From Bacteroidota bacterium (lineage in GTDB: Bacteria; Bacteroidota; Bacteroidia; Sphingobacteriales; Sphingobacteriaceae): DNA of 32,666 nucleotides. This document shows positions 22,846 to 32,200 of this stretch, piece by piece; the first letter of the stretch is position 1, and every line of letters starts with the position of its first letter. The translations under genes and the position numbers were made by a program. The stretch lies in the NCBI GenBank assembly GCA_013288685.1, contig JABDBM010000045.1, positions 1 to 32,666 of the forward strand, in the 5' to 3' direction. The notes beneath the pieces are model-generated. The model was given only the letters and a program-made list of their open reading frames with translations. It searched no databases and was not told the origin of the DNA.

Positions 22846-22878
22846 TAAGGGGCCTCGCACTCGCTGCCCGGCCCCTTA
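22846..22878. terminator. GC-rich hairpin, possible terminator or attenuator
   Basis: TAAGGGGCC and GGCCCCTTA form a perfect 9-bp stem around a 15-nt loop, just upstream of the Api92-like gene start. No T-run follows on either strand. It may be a terminator of the upstream minus-strand transcript or a leader structure of the Api92-like mRNA. Confidence 0.35.
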
Positions 22879-22899
22879 CAACCTAAACCTTATCACAAT

Positions 22900-22919
22900 G
22901 ACGGCAAAGAAATGCCGTC
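22900..22919 (-). terminator. short hairpin after the small membrane protein gene
   Basis: GACGGCA and TGCCGTC form a perfect 7-bp stem with a 6-nt loop, 30 nt past the stop at 22950. The following T content is poor, so termination would be partial or factor-assisted. Confidence 0.35.
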
Positions 22920-22949
22920 TTATAATAGACAAAAATAAGCAAAAATAGT

Positions 22950-23174
22950 TTAACGGCGGCTTTGGCGGCTGGAGCGCATAAACTCCTCAAACAGATGTTC
23001 CTGCTGGCGGCGTTCCGTACGCTTTTTATGGCGGCTGACCATGAGCCATGCAAATAACACTATCGTGGCAATCGCCACCAATATCAGGGTCAGCGGGTGC
23101 TTCGCGTTCAACGCGCCGAAATAACAGCAGTTGAAGATGAAGCAAAAAAAGACGATATATAGGAAATTTTTCAT
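22950..23174 (-). CDS. small two-helix membrane protein (74 aa)
   Basis: Two hydrophobic segments (residues 4-21, IVFFCFIFNCCYF, and 29-47, LTLILVAIATIVLFAWLMV) are followed by a strongly basic cytoplasmic tail (SRHKKRTERRQQEH) ending RSSRQSRR. No family recognised. A perfect -7 box lies upstream, so it may start its own transcript in addition to lying downstream of the bPH2 gene. A role at the membrane during conjugation is possible but unproven. Confidence 0.6.
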   Translation of the reverse strand: MKNFLYIVFFCFIFNCCYFGALNAKHPLTLILVAIATIVLFAWLMVSRHKKRTERRQQEHLFEEFMRSSRQSRR

Positions 23175-23185
23175 GATATAACACT

Positions 23186-23193
23186 CAAATATA
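23186..23193 (-). promoter_or_regulatory. -7 promoter box of the small membrane protein gene
   Basis: Minus-strand TATATTTG, a perfect TAnnTTTG, about 12 nt before the ATG at 23174, with a possible CTTG -33 at 22-nt spacing, slightly too far. Confidence 0.35.
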
Positions 23194-23236
23194 CTAAAAA
23201 TATTAGCAAGTAATGCAAGTATTTCAAAAATTATTT

Positions 23237-23710
23237 TTAATTGACCTCGTAAATACGGTTATGCTGCCGCGTCTCTAAAACATGGGCGCGAATGGTATCA
23301 ACAATATCGGACAAGGGGATGCCGCGCAGCCAGACCACCGGGTTAACCGGGTCGGTGGTGCGCAGCATCAGATCCATCAGGCCGAACAATTGAAGCAAAA
23401 ATGGCTGTGTCTGGACATAATCCTTCACACGAAAAAGCTCAACCTGGTCAGTGCGCTTAAAGAAAATACCCCGTGTTATTTTAATGACTTCAGGTGTGAT
23501 CGTATAAATGCAGTTACGAATATAAAAAAAGCGGTAACAGCCGATCATCGAAGCCAGCAGGCTCAATATTGCCAACGCAGGAAAATAGCGCCAGGCCAGT
23601 AACAAAAAGCCAATCGCGCAAATGATAAAAGGAAATACTTTGATAAAGGCAAACAGCGTTGCCGGCCGGACCACGATCAGATCAGGTTCCGGAAGATGTA
23701 CAATTTCCAT
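23237..23710 (-). CDS. bacterial PH (bPH2/YdbT-type) membrane protein
   Basis: 157 residues. Two adjacent membrane helices (about 20-58, FPFIICAIGFLLLAW and LAILSLLASMIGC) are followed by a PH-like domain with the family pattern YTITPEVIKITRGIFFKRTDQVELFRVKDYVQTQPFLLQLFGLMDLML...VVWLRGIP. This is the bPH2/DUF304 arrangement, in which the domain sits on the cytoplasmic side of the membrane. It begins 11 nt after the Toprim-like gene in the element cluster, so it is probably co-transcribed. Exact role on the element is unknown. Confidence 0.8.
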   Translation of the reverse strand: MEIVHLPEPDLIVVRPATLFAFIKVFPFIICAIGFLLLAWRYFPALAILSLLASMIGCYRFFYIRNCIYTITPEVIKITRGIFFKRTDQVELFRVKDYVQTQPFLLQLFGLMDLMLRTTDPVNPVVWLRGIPLSDIVDTIRAHVLETRQHNRIYEVN

Positions 23711-23721
23711 AAGTATAAGAT

Positions 23722-24351
23722 TTAAAAGGAAGAAAAAGCGCCAGCCTTCAGTTGATCCAAAAAGCTGGCGCCGTGTTTGGGCTTGCAGGTAACGACCTTA
23801 AAGCGATAAGCGGATGCCCGTTCAAAGGCGCTAAGGGTAAAGGTTCGCTGATCAAATTCATACACCTTAGCCCGGAAGCAGATTTTAAGCCTTTCTTTTT
23901 CAGCCAGGAAAGCCGCCGCAGGGATACGGCGGTACGCCGCAGCCACCTTCAGGTCAGTGATAGCGCCGAGCAAATCAGCCGGGAATAAGAGCGTCAGGTG
24001 TTTGCCTGCCAACTTATCCCTTATCCAGCAAAGCTGTATAGTCGTGGGCTTGATCCCGGTTGCGATAAACAGGATATTTTCCCAATCCGCCAAACTATGC
24101 CCGAAAAAATGAAGAAAGGCTACCGCGTCCATCGCCGAGATACTGATAAACACCCGGTCAACCATAGACAGGTTTAACTCACCGGCCAGCCAAAAATCGC
24201 CACCGCCGGGTATGCGGTGAAAAGCAAAACCGAAATGTTCCCTGTAATTACCCTGCTGAAAAAACAGGTCACAGAAATCATCTGCATAATTAGGAGAAAA
24301 AAAAGCCTGGACTTCAGGACGCACACCCAGCCGGGTTAAATAAGGGTGCAT
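23722..24351 (-). CDS. Toprim-like protein with degenerate acidic site
   Basis: 209 residues from ATG 24351, whose A is also the last base of the upstream stop (TGATG), so translation is coupled; a longer start at 24435 inside the upstream gene is unlikely. VDRVFISISAMDAVAFLHFFG, NILFIATGIKPTTIQL and LTLLFPADLLGA follow the order of a Toprim domain: E-x-x-D-A-L, then the 'G....Q' strand, then D-x-D. The Glu of the first motif is not evident and the second motif reads F-P-A-D126, with Pro in place of the first Asp. The end, KHGASFLDQLK, resembles the KD.ND.L tail of Toprim proteins on Bacteroidota elements. Probably an inactive or altered primase-like accessory protein; assigned by pattern only. 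Confidence 0.5.
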   Translation of the reverse strand: MHPYLTRLGVRPEVQAFFSPNYADDFCDLFFQQGNYREHFGFAFHRIPGGGDFWLAGELNLSMVDRVFISISAMDAVAFLHFFGHSLADWENILFIATGIKPTTIQLCWIRDKLAGKHLTLLFPADLLGAITDLKVAAAYRRIPAAAFLAEKERLKICFRAKVYEFDQRTFTLSAFERASAYRFKVVTCKPKHGASFLDQLKAGAFSSF

Positions 24352-25148
24352 CAGCGTGACAAAGATTGTTCTTCGTCGCTTTGCAATTCTGTCTCCGGGG
24401 CCTGCTCGGTTTGCGCCTGCCGCTCTTTTTGCCATTTCTGGAACTCTTTAAAGGCTTCGCGGTACTGCGGGCTAAGCTGGGTGGCTTGCTTTTCATCCCG
24501 CTTTTTGGCAAACAAGCCATGCAAGAGTTTATACAGCATAAAAGAAATGCCGCCGTCCATAATCAAGGATGCAATCAGGTGCAGCTTATTGGAGCGCATA
24601 CCTTCCTTCTTAACGGCCGTATATTGAAAGGCGGTGCCGTCCGGCATCTCCACTTCCTGGCCCTTACGGTATTTCTTTTTTTGTTCCGCAGTGAGCTTTA
24701 TGCCATTGACTGCATCAGGCGCTATAATTTGTTCGGTATCGGTAATGACATATTCATTCGTCTCTTTATCGAATTCAATTAACACCTGTTTGGATTTACC
24801 TTCCTCATCGGTGATGAACTTTTCGACGTTAGCTACTTCGCCGCGCTCCAATTTTTCGGCCTCATCTTTGGTCAGATAGTTTGGCGCTTCAATATCACGG
24901 TAGATCGGGTGCAGCAGCAATTCTATTTTACCTTCCTCATTTTGGTGCAGCGACAGCTTGGTGTCCAGCTGCGCAATATGCAGGCCCTCGAACCGGAGGT
25001 TTTCCAGCCGGAGCATATCGGTCCGCCTGCCTTGCAGCAAGGCCTGCAGATCGTCGTCATCGAGCAATAGCTTGCCCCATTTGGCAAGGCCGATACTTTC
25101 CAGTTCCTCCATCGGGAGATCCTGTTCTTCAAAAATTCGTTTGTTCAT
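24351..25148 (-). CDS. DUF4099/DUF3945 protein of Bacteroidota conjugative elements
   Basis: 265 residues. Residues 5-90 (EEQDLPMEELESIGLAKWGK, LLQGRRTDML, LDTKLSLHQ, HPIYRDIEAP) fit DUF4099, and 90-215 (YLTKDEAEKLERGE, LIEFDKETNEYVITDTE, APDAVNGIKLT, MRSNKLHLIASLIMDGGISFML) fit DUF3945. These occur together on Bacteroidota conjugative elements, where they are often linked with helicase or primase genes. The C-terminus is a charged Gln/Glu-rich tail. It overlaps the Toprim-like gene by one base. The function is not known. Confidence 0.85.
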   Translation of the reverse strand: MNKRIFEEQDLPMEELESIGLAKWGKLLLDDDDLQALLQGRRTDMLRLENLRFEGLHIAQLDTKLSLHQNEEGKIELLLHPIYRDIEAPNYLTKDEAEKLERGEVANVEKFITDEEGKSKQVLIEFDKETNEYVITDTEQIIAPDAVNGIKLTAEQKKKYRKGQEVEMPDGTAFQYTAVKKEGMRSNKLHLIASLIMDGGISFMLYKLLHGLFAKKRDEKQATQLSPQYREAFKEFQKWQKERQAQTEQAPETELQSDEEQSLSR

Positions 25149-25160
25149 GCTGTTAAAATA

Positions 25161-26390
25161 TTAGCGGCTCATGGTATAATCAGTTTCTTCTTCTTCACCC
25201 AGCGATTCTTCCTCCGCTGTGGATTGCTCCATTTCCTGCGACTGTTCAAGCGGGTTATTTTTTGCGTGTAACAGCGCGCTATACAAGCCGTCCTTTGGTT
25301 TCAGGTTGAACTTGTCGCCGCTGGCATCCCGCACCTTTAAAACTTTGTTCTTCTGCTCGGACAACACGGTAAACTCGTTACCCTTATGGCGGATGACGTC
25401 GCCGGTTTCCAGTTTGTTGGGATTGCGCTGTGCGGATTGTTCGGTTTCAGATGGGGATTGCTCATGAGATTGCCCATTTTCAATTGCCTCGCTGGTTTCC
25501 GCCTGCTGCTCCACCTCCATTTTTTTTTCAAAAGCCATGACATGATCGACGATCTTTTGCGCGTCAGATGCAGCCTTAAACAACTCACCCGGTTCCTCTT
25601 TTAGCAGCACCGACCAGCTGTTCAGGTAGCCTACGTGTTCGTTCAGGTCATAGGGGAGGTTGAGTTCCTTGCTTAAAAACAAAGAAGCCAGGTTGGTACG
25701 CAGTTCCTCGCTAACCATTTCCCCGGCATGTAAGTCACCGTCACGGTTAAGCCCTTCGGTTTGGTAAGTCTTATGCGCAAGCTGGTGCAAAGCCTCGGCA
25801 TAATATTGTTCCGGGCTGGCAAACTGTTCCTTTTCTGGGATAATAATCGCACCCAGGTCACGGTCATAATACATATCATCACCGCCATGCTCGATCACCG
25901 CCTTGCTGTTCTCCAGGATCAGCTGCGCACGTTCCGCTGGCGACAGCTCCATCGGTTCTTTTTCCCATTTGGGCATGTTGCGCATCTGCTCGCCGTTAAA
26001 CATCCAGGCATCCACCTGTTTCGGTTCATCCAGCTTTACGCGCTCGGTGCGCTGCTTGCCGTTTTCCTTCAGCACCGGCTCGCCTTTTTCGTCCACCACT
26101 TTCTGGTACTCGAATTGGGTCATAAAATTGATCAGCGTTCCGGTCGCGCCTTTCATGACCGCCGTATGATTGCGGTTGGCCTGGTTGGACGTGCCCCAGC
26201 GGGGATCATCACGTTTTTGCATCAGCAACACCAGGGCCGACGGCCCGGCGTACTTATGGCCACTTTCGATGTTGAAAGGTAAATCCGAATTCAGGCTGTT
26301 GTTTGGGCGCTGGAATACAGATGTTCCGTTTTTGATGTCCATGATCATTCTGCCTGCGATCTGTTCGGACAGGGGTTTGTAGGTACTCAT
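25161..26390 (-). CDS. ArdC-like antirestriction protein with damaged zincin site
   Basis: 409 residues. The N-terminal half (PLSEQIAGRMIMDIKNGTSVFQRPNNS, KYAGPSALVLLMQKR, RWGTSNQANRN, GATGTLINFM) fits the ssDNA-binding domain of ArdC, an antirestriction factor that protects entering element DNA. The metallopeptidase domain follows, but the expected HExxH reads H202-Q-L-A-H206, with Gln for the catalytic Glu, and the downstream AEEL-type ligand helix reads SEELRTNLAS. Residues 290-409 are an extra Glu/Gln-rich tail containing a small beta-type segment (GDVIRHKGNEFTVLSEQ). It overlaps the M23 peptidase gene by 4 nt. DNA protection may persist without proteolysis. Confidence 0.8.
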   Translation of the reverse strand: MSTYKPLSEQIAGRMIMDIKNGTSVFQRPNNSLNSDLPFNIESGHKYAGPSALVLLMQKRDDPRWGTSNQANRNHTAVMKGATGTLINFMTQFEYQKVVDEKGEPVLKENGKQRTERVKLDEPKQVDAWMFNGEQMRNMPKWEKEPMELSPAERAQLILENSKAVIEHGGDDMYYDRDLGAIIIPEKEQFASPEQYYAEALHQLAHKTYQTEGLNRDGDLHAGEMVSEELRTNLASLFLSKELNLPYDLNEHVGYLNSWSVLLKEEPGELFKAASDAQKIVDHVMAFEKKMEVEQQAETSEAIENGQSHEQSPSETEQSAQRNPNKLETGDVIRHKGNEFTVLSEQKNKVLKVRDASGDKFNLKPKDGLYSALLHAKNNPLEQSQEMEQSTAEEESLGEEEETDYTMSR

Positions 26391-26833
26391 TGTTTGGTCT
26401 CCTTTTTATGTTGATTAAAATTTGTTAGCAGGGTTAAAAATTTGAGCGGGTCGATGGCTTTATGGCGGTAGCTGACCGCGAAGTGTAAATGCTCGCCGGT
26501 TACAGCGCCCGAAGCGCCACTAACGCCGACCGCATCACAGGCGTTTACTGAATCTCCGGCCAGCACAAAGACCTGTGAAAGGTGGCCGTAAAGCGTTTCA
26601 AAGCCGCCGTGGTTCAGCCGGAGATAAAAACCGAGCAAGGGGTCATAGGCTGCTGCGACTACCTTTCCGGCTAAAACCGCGAATACCGTATCGCTCCGCG
26701 CGCGCAGGTCAATGCCTTTGTGAAACTGATAACGTCCGGTCAAAGGATGCACCCTAAATCCATAGCCCGATGTCAGCCGCATGTGCCGCAAGGGCAAACA
26801 AACCAGGCAGCAGGCGAGTAAAACTTTTGTCAT
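26387..26833 (-). CDS. small M23-family peptidase
   Basis: 148 residues. HKGID (first zinc ligand His and Asp), then VAVLAGKVVAAA-like strand, LYGHLSQ and GEHLHFAV (HxH) are the M23/LytM zinc-site landmarks in the usual order. The N-terminus MTKVLLACCLVCLPL is a signal-peptide-like stretch, consistent with a periplasmic enzyme cutting cross-links in peptidoglycan, as needed to open the wall for a conjugation machine. It overlaps both neighbours by 4 nt, so it is fully embedded in the transfer operon. Confidence 0.88.
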   Translation of the reverse strand: MTKVLLACCLVCLPLRHMRLTSGYGFRVHPLTGRYQFHKGIDLRARSDTVFAVLAGKVVAAAYDPLLGFYLRLNHGGFETLYGHLSQVFVLAGDSVNACDAVGVSGASGAVTGEHLHFAVSYRHKAIDPLKFLTLLTNFNQHKKETKQ

Positions 26834-27234
26834 CGCGAATAATTTTGGTCAATGCTTTTAATGAACTGGTTTTGCAGCGTGTCGAGGCATAGTGGCCGGA
26901 TAGCCGGGTTGTCCCGCGCCAGGTGCATTGCTGTCAGTTCTTTTCCCGGCGAACCGTAACGCAGGAAAAGGTCGATCTGCGTCAGCGGCTTGAGTTCGGC
27001 AAAGGGGGTTTCGTAAGCGATATCTGCTAAATTCTGGTGAATTTCCTCAGCGGGCAACAGCACCAATAATGCATCTGATGAATACAAAGCGACCTCTTTA
27101 CCAAAGGCCACAAACACATCATCGTTCATCAGGTCGGCTTTACTAATCAAACCGACCTGGTTTTGCTTACCGGCAGGATCATAACTTAGCTGCGGATGTA
27201 CCAACACAGGTGTCCCTTTTAAATCGTCCGTCAT
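26830..27234 (-). CDS. unknown 134-aa protein of the transfer operon
   Basis: Soluble, mixed alpha/beta protein with KADLMNDDVFVAFGKEVALYSSDALLVLLPAEEIH, resembling a domain that could sense or bind a partner, and a helical C-terminus. No motif recognised. It overlaps the M23 gene by 4 nt and follows the coupling protein gene by 12 nt. Its constant position in the operon suggests a conjugation accessory role; no more can be said. Confidence 0.65.
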   Translation of the reverse strand: MTDDLKGTPVLVHPQLSYDPAGKQNQVGLISKADLMNDDVFVAFGKEVALYSSDALLVLLPAEEIHQNLADIAYETPFAELKPLTQIDLFLRYGSPGKELTAMHLARDNPAIRPLCLDTLQNQFIKSIDQNYSR

Positions 27235-27246
27235 AAAAAATACTGA

Positions 27247-29262
27247 TTATTGTCCGATGCCCCGGCTCATGCTGGCTTTGGGTATTAAAGTCGTGCCGGT
27301 CTTTTTCTTAAAGCCGGCCACGACACTTTCCACCTCCTTATTGATGCGCATAAAATTCTGCCGCAGTATCTCCTCTTTCTTGCCGCCGAAATCATAATAA
27401 ACCGGCAGGTCGCGGTAAGCGGCTTCCTCGGCCTGTAGTTCCTTTTTGTCCAGGTTGACCTTACAGTTAATGGCCGAAGTTTCAAAACGCCCGGTATAGG
27501 TTTCCTGCACATCAGCAGCTATCAGCCCGACAATTTCGCCGGTATTGAGCGAAGCCATCTTACCGGCCGGTATGAGCGGCTCCAATTTTTCCTGTAACGA
27601 GGTGGAGGTTTTATTGCGATCAATGGACAGGCTTTCGCCGATTTGTTTATTCTTACCAAACAGGCGTTCCAGCCAGTCGAGGGTCTCCTTATTACGCACC
27701 GATCCTGCCAGCACATTGCCCACCACTGAAGTGATGGTTGCGGCAGTATCTTTACCGTAGTGTTGATTGAACTGTGGCAATTCCTGTAAGCCCATCAAAA
27801 TGGCGACCTTATTCGACCTGGCTACGGCCAGCAAGTTTTCGATCTTATAGGTGTATAAAGTCGGTATTTCATCAATGATCAACGCGGACGGCAAATTACC
27901 CTTGCTGTTAATAAGCTTGGTCATGCGATTCATCACCACCGAGTAGCAGGCAGAATTGATGTTCTGTGTGTTCGGGTCATTGGCCAACACCACGATGCCC
28001 GGATGTTCCTTGCCTGATATTTTTAAGTTAAAATCATCGCCGGAGAACACCCAATACGTTTCCTTTGTCGCTAATCGAGAGATAAATATCTTCAGCGTAC
28101 CGATCTGCCCTTCCAGTTGCGGGAACGCTTTCGCGGCATAAGCGCTGCGGAACGGTGACAATAAGGAAACCAGTTCCGGCTCTGAAAACAAGGTGTTGAA
28201 TATATCCTCATAGGAATGGTTCAAAAAAGACAGCACATGCGGGAAGCTGGAATATTTACCACCCTCATGCTTGCTGAAAAAATAGATACAAGCCGCTAAG
28301 AAATTAATGGCCGACTGCGTAAAGAACTGGTCGCTGCCGCCTGATTTATCACCCTTTTTCATGGCTTCTACCAAACCTTCAGCACCTTCCGACGCGTCTG
28401 CCAGTGTCCGTAAAAAGTCTGCCCGCCAGGGGTTGGTACGACGGCTGCGCTCGACATTATTCAAATTAATGACATGAAAATCAAAAGCTTTGAGCTTGCC
28501 GGCTTGTTTGGCTTTCAGGTAATGATAATATGCGATCTTGCCCAGGTCAGGGTACTTATAATCATAAACCACCGCGCAAAATTCTTTGGCGATCAGCTGG
28601 CGGATAAAAGGGTTAACAATGCCAAATGACTTACCTGAACCCGGCGTACCAATCAATATGGTGCCGCGAAAGGGGTTGACAATGTTGATCCAGCCATCGC
28701 GCACTTTATTTTTATAATAAAACTGCATCGGAATGTTGACCGAATAAGGCGTTTCCACCGGCTTCACGGGCTGCATAAAGCTTTCCCCTTCCACGTTCCA
28801 TACATCCTTACCCAGGCCGGAGCGGATCAGCTTGGAAATATTATCCATGCCAACGCTGACCATTATCGCACCTGCCAGCGAGCAGACCATGTAAAGCAGG
28901 TTGAACCAACTCGTATGATAAAAAGCCAATGCCGAATCCCGGCCCTGGTAAATGATACTGCCAAAAAACAACAGCAGGCCGATGGCCAGCGGGTAAACGA
29001 TTTGCTTCTTCGGGTTAAGGTCCTGCTTCTTTTTAGCCAACGTGCCGATACTAACCAGGCAGATCAGCAGGAAAGTAAACAGCTTGCTGTAGATCAACTG
29101 CTGATAAATTGCGATGTGACTTAAACTGTCAATCGGTTTATTAAAAAAGCCCCAGAACGGGGCGTCCTTGTAGATAAAAATAACGGCTTCGAGCGCAATG
29201 GACAAATAAATGGCGCATTGCAGAAAGCCGTGCAGCTTATGCTGCTCGTGCGTTTCTTCCAT
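27247..29262 (-). CDS. mobC: type IV secretion coupling protein (MobC/TraG/VirD4 family)
   Basis: 671 residues. Four hydrophobic N-terminal segments (about 17-31, 60-75, 89-105, 119-138) anchor the protein. Walker A GTPGSGKS is at 205-212, followed by VVYDYKYPDLGK and, later, ALIIDEIPTLY (Walker B) and AILMGLQELPQF, all typical of VirD4-type ATPases. These proteins deliver the relaxase-DNA complex to the conjugation channel. The form with N-terminal membrane helices and a basic C-terminal tail matches MobC of Bacteroidota elements. It lies 18 nt downstream of the giant helicase gene. The call is firm; the gene symbol rests on the Bacteroidota naming convention. Confidence 0.9.
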   Translation of the reverse strand: MEETHEQHKLHGFLQCAIYLSIALEAVIFIYKDAPFWGFFNKPIDSLSHIAIYQQLIYSKLFTFLLICLVSIGTLAKKKQDLNPKKQIVYPLAIGLLLFFGSIIYQGRDSALAFYHTSWFNLLYMVCSLAGAIMVSVGMDNISKLIRSGLGKDVWNVEGESFMQPVKPVETPYSVNIPMQFYYKNKVRDGWINIVNPFRGTILIGTPGSGKSFGIVNPFIRQLIAKEFCAVVYDYKYPDLGKIAYYHYLKAKQAGKLKAFDFHVINLNNVERSRRTNPWRADFLRTLADASEGAEGLVEAMKKGDKSGGSDQFFTQSAINFLAACIYFFSKHEGGKYSSFPHVLSFLNHSYEDIFNTLFSEPELVSLLSPFRSAYAAKAFPQLEGQIGTLKIFISRLATKETYWVFSGDDFNLKISGKEHPGIVVLANDPNTQNINSACYSVVMNRMTKLINSKGNLPSALIIDEIPTLYTYKIENLLAVARSNKVAILMGLQELPQFNQHYGKDTAATITSVVGNVLAGSVRNKETLDWLERLFGKNKQIGESLSIDRNKTSTSLQEKLEPLIPAGKMASLNTGEIVGLIAADVQETYTGRFETSAINCKVNLDKKELQAEEAAYRDLPVYYDFGGKKEEILRQNFMRINKEVESVVAGFKKKTGTTLIPKASMSRGIGQ

Positions 29263-29280
29263 AAAATGTTTGATTAAAAT

Positions 29281-32200
29281 TTATCGTCCCATACCTTCAG
29301 CGGGGTATGATCCCGGCAGGTCAAAGGATTGCAGGCGGATGTTGCGCAGATTTTCAGAGTGGTCAAGTGTGTCGCTGATCACTTCATCAGCCGCAATCTC
29401 CTCTTCATCGGCTGGTACAGCCTTCATCTGCGTTTCCCTGATTTTGGCAGCGATCTCACCTTCCAGCCGGCGCAGCTCAACACGGAGTTCGGTAAGCTCG
29501 CTCTCTTTTTCAAAGGTTTTCTGGCTTAATTCCCGCAGGGTCGGGATTTCTTTTTCCAGTTCCGAGCGCTTCTTTTCGTAGGTGTCCCGCAGGCCGTTGA
29601 CCTTGTCGATGGCATTCAGGAAATACCTGGCCGCCAGTTTTGGATTGTCGACGTTGGGATGGCCGCCACCGGATAGGTATTTGATCCCGCCAGGCCCTTC
29701 GGCAAACAGGTGGTTTTGCAACCGGTATTTAAACAGGTTGTCTTCCTCATATCCTTCCTTTTGCTGGCGTATGTAAAGATTAAAGCCATACAATATTCCG
29801 ATCTGCTTTTCTTCCGGCTCATCTCTTTTCGGCTTCCAGCCACGGTAAAATTCGATGATCTTTTTACCCAACGCCTCCGAATCAGCCAGGTCATATCCGG
29901 TTAAGTTTACCGGGTTGAGCTTGCTGCCGTCTTTGGCAAATTTTAGTTCTTTTTGATACAAGGCCTGGTCTTTGAGCACGCCTGCCAACGTTTCCTTCAC
30001 GCTTAGTAATTCCTTTTCGGCGTTTTCCAGGCTGTAGCGGTTACGCGCGACTTCTTTAAAGTGCGCTGACTTCCAGCCCTCCAGTTGTGCTACCTTCTTT
30101 TCTACTTTCGCCTTATCCAGAAGGGTCGTATCACCGGAAAGGATGGCAATATATTCCGAAAAGTTCATGCCGCTCTTTTCATCCAGCGCACCTTCATCCA
30201 ATGTCCGGACGTTTAACTCACAGTTTTTCATCTGCGAAATAAAGGTCTGCTTGTTTTTGAGCAGGTTAAATTTGTAAGCATCCAATGACTGCTCTACGCC
30301 ATAAATAAAGTTGAGTACTTTATTACCGTAATGCTGTTTGGCCAGCCAGTTGCCCTGGCGGGCACCGCGGCCATCGCGCTGCTCCAAATCGCTAGGGCGC
30401 CACGGCGTGTCGAAATGATGCATGGCCAGTACCCTTGCCTGGACGTTCAAACCGGTTCCGGCCTTTTCGGTGCTGCCCAATAACAATCTGATCTCGCCCG
30501 CATTCATTCTCCGGAACAACTCCGGTTTTTGCCGGTCGCTCCAGTCATGGATAAAAGTGATCTCGTGTTCAGGGATCTCAAAATCCCTGACCAGCTTTTC
30601 CTTCAGCGCATCATAAATGTTAAACACACCGGGTTTTGGCGTACCTATATCGCTGAATAAGATCTGCGTGCCTTTATGGACAGCACTCAGCTTATAAATT
30701 TCAGCGATCTTCCGGGCGGCGACGTTGACCTTGTTATCCGGGTGGTCTTCGTAATCAGGGTCGATGAGCCTCATATCCGCCGACATTTTTTTGGCATAAT
30801 TGGTCGCGATCAGCATGCGCGCGTTATCTTCCTCGGCGGTTAATGGGGCACGGCCGATCAGGGTAGCATCGCCTGTTTCGGCAAATCTCATCAACCTGCC
30901 AATAAAATCCTGCTGATCCGGTGTAGGCTGGATATTCACCAGCGTTTCTTCCAGTTCCGGTTTGTCAAGGCTGATATGTTTGGCAGTTTTATAATCCGTA
31001 ATTTCATTATAGAAAAGCGCCAGTTCGGGCACTTTAATAAAATGCCGGAAACGTTCTTTGGCTGTGATCTGGTTGGTGACCGAAAACTCAAAGTCGGTGG
31101 TCTTCTTGGCAAACACCGCCGCCCAGCCGTCAAAGTTGCCGATATGTTGCCGTTCCAACTCGTTAGGCCGCAGGTATTTGAAGATCAAATACATTTCGGT
31201 CAGACTGTTGGAGATCGGCGTACCTGATAAAAAAGTGACGCATAAGTCGGAATCAAACTTCTGCTGAAGCGTCCGCACCGCGAATAGCATGTTCAGCGCC
31301 TTCTGGCTGCCTTCCTGGTTACCCAAACCCGCAACGCGTGTATGCCTTGTGGTAAAAGTCAGGTTCTTGAATTTATGCGATTCATCCACAAAGAGGTGAT
31401 CCACATTCATCTCCTGGAAGTCAATGCCGGTGTCTTTCTTCTTGTCGATTGCATCCAGTACCAGTTTCAGCTTGACTTCCAAATTCGTCTTGCGCAATTC
31501 CAGTCCTTTTAAAATGCTGCGTGATACTTCACCGCCCAATGACCGTAAGGTGTCCAAATCCCGGTCGATGTTGTCCAACTCGATCTCAAATATCTGCTGC
31601 TGGATCTCCGGCGATTGCGGTATCTTGCCAAACTGGTCATGCGTCAGAATGATGCAGTCCCAGTTGTTGTTTTTAATCTGGTGAAACAGCGCCTGCCGCT
31701 TGACCGGTGTAAAGTCATTTTCACCCGGCGCTAATATTTTCGCCTGTGGGTACGCCTTGCGGTAGGTATCGGTGATTTGGCCGACATTGGCTTTTAAAGC
31801 TAATATCATTGGCTTTTGCACAATACCCAGCCGTTTCATTTCCTGAGCGGCGATGATCATCGTCAGCGTTTTGCCCAAACCGACTTCGTGGTCGATCAAT
31901 GCGCCCCGGTTTTGGATGATGCGCCAGGCGGCATCCTTCTGTGATTTATACAGGTCGGCTATCCCTAAGGCTTTCCGGTCTAAACCGGGGAAAGCCAGGT
32001 GGCTGCCGTCATACTGGCGCAGCACGTAACAATTAAAGGTTTTGTTATATAAATCTTCGAGGCGTTGTTTTTCCGCGTTCGGCAGGTCGCGCAGCCATTC
32101 TTCAAAGCGGCTGCGAATCGATTCGATCTTTTGATGGCCTAATTGGATAGCATCATTGTCCGGCAGCCGGATGGCGCTGTCACCTTTACCGATGGTATAG

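Noticed and set aside
23722..24435. Longer N-terminus for the Toprim-like protein
   Set aside because: The extra 28 codons lie inside the upstream gene and are Arg/Ala-rich; the TGATG coupling at 24351 is a better start.
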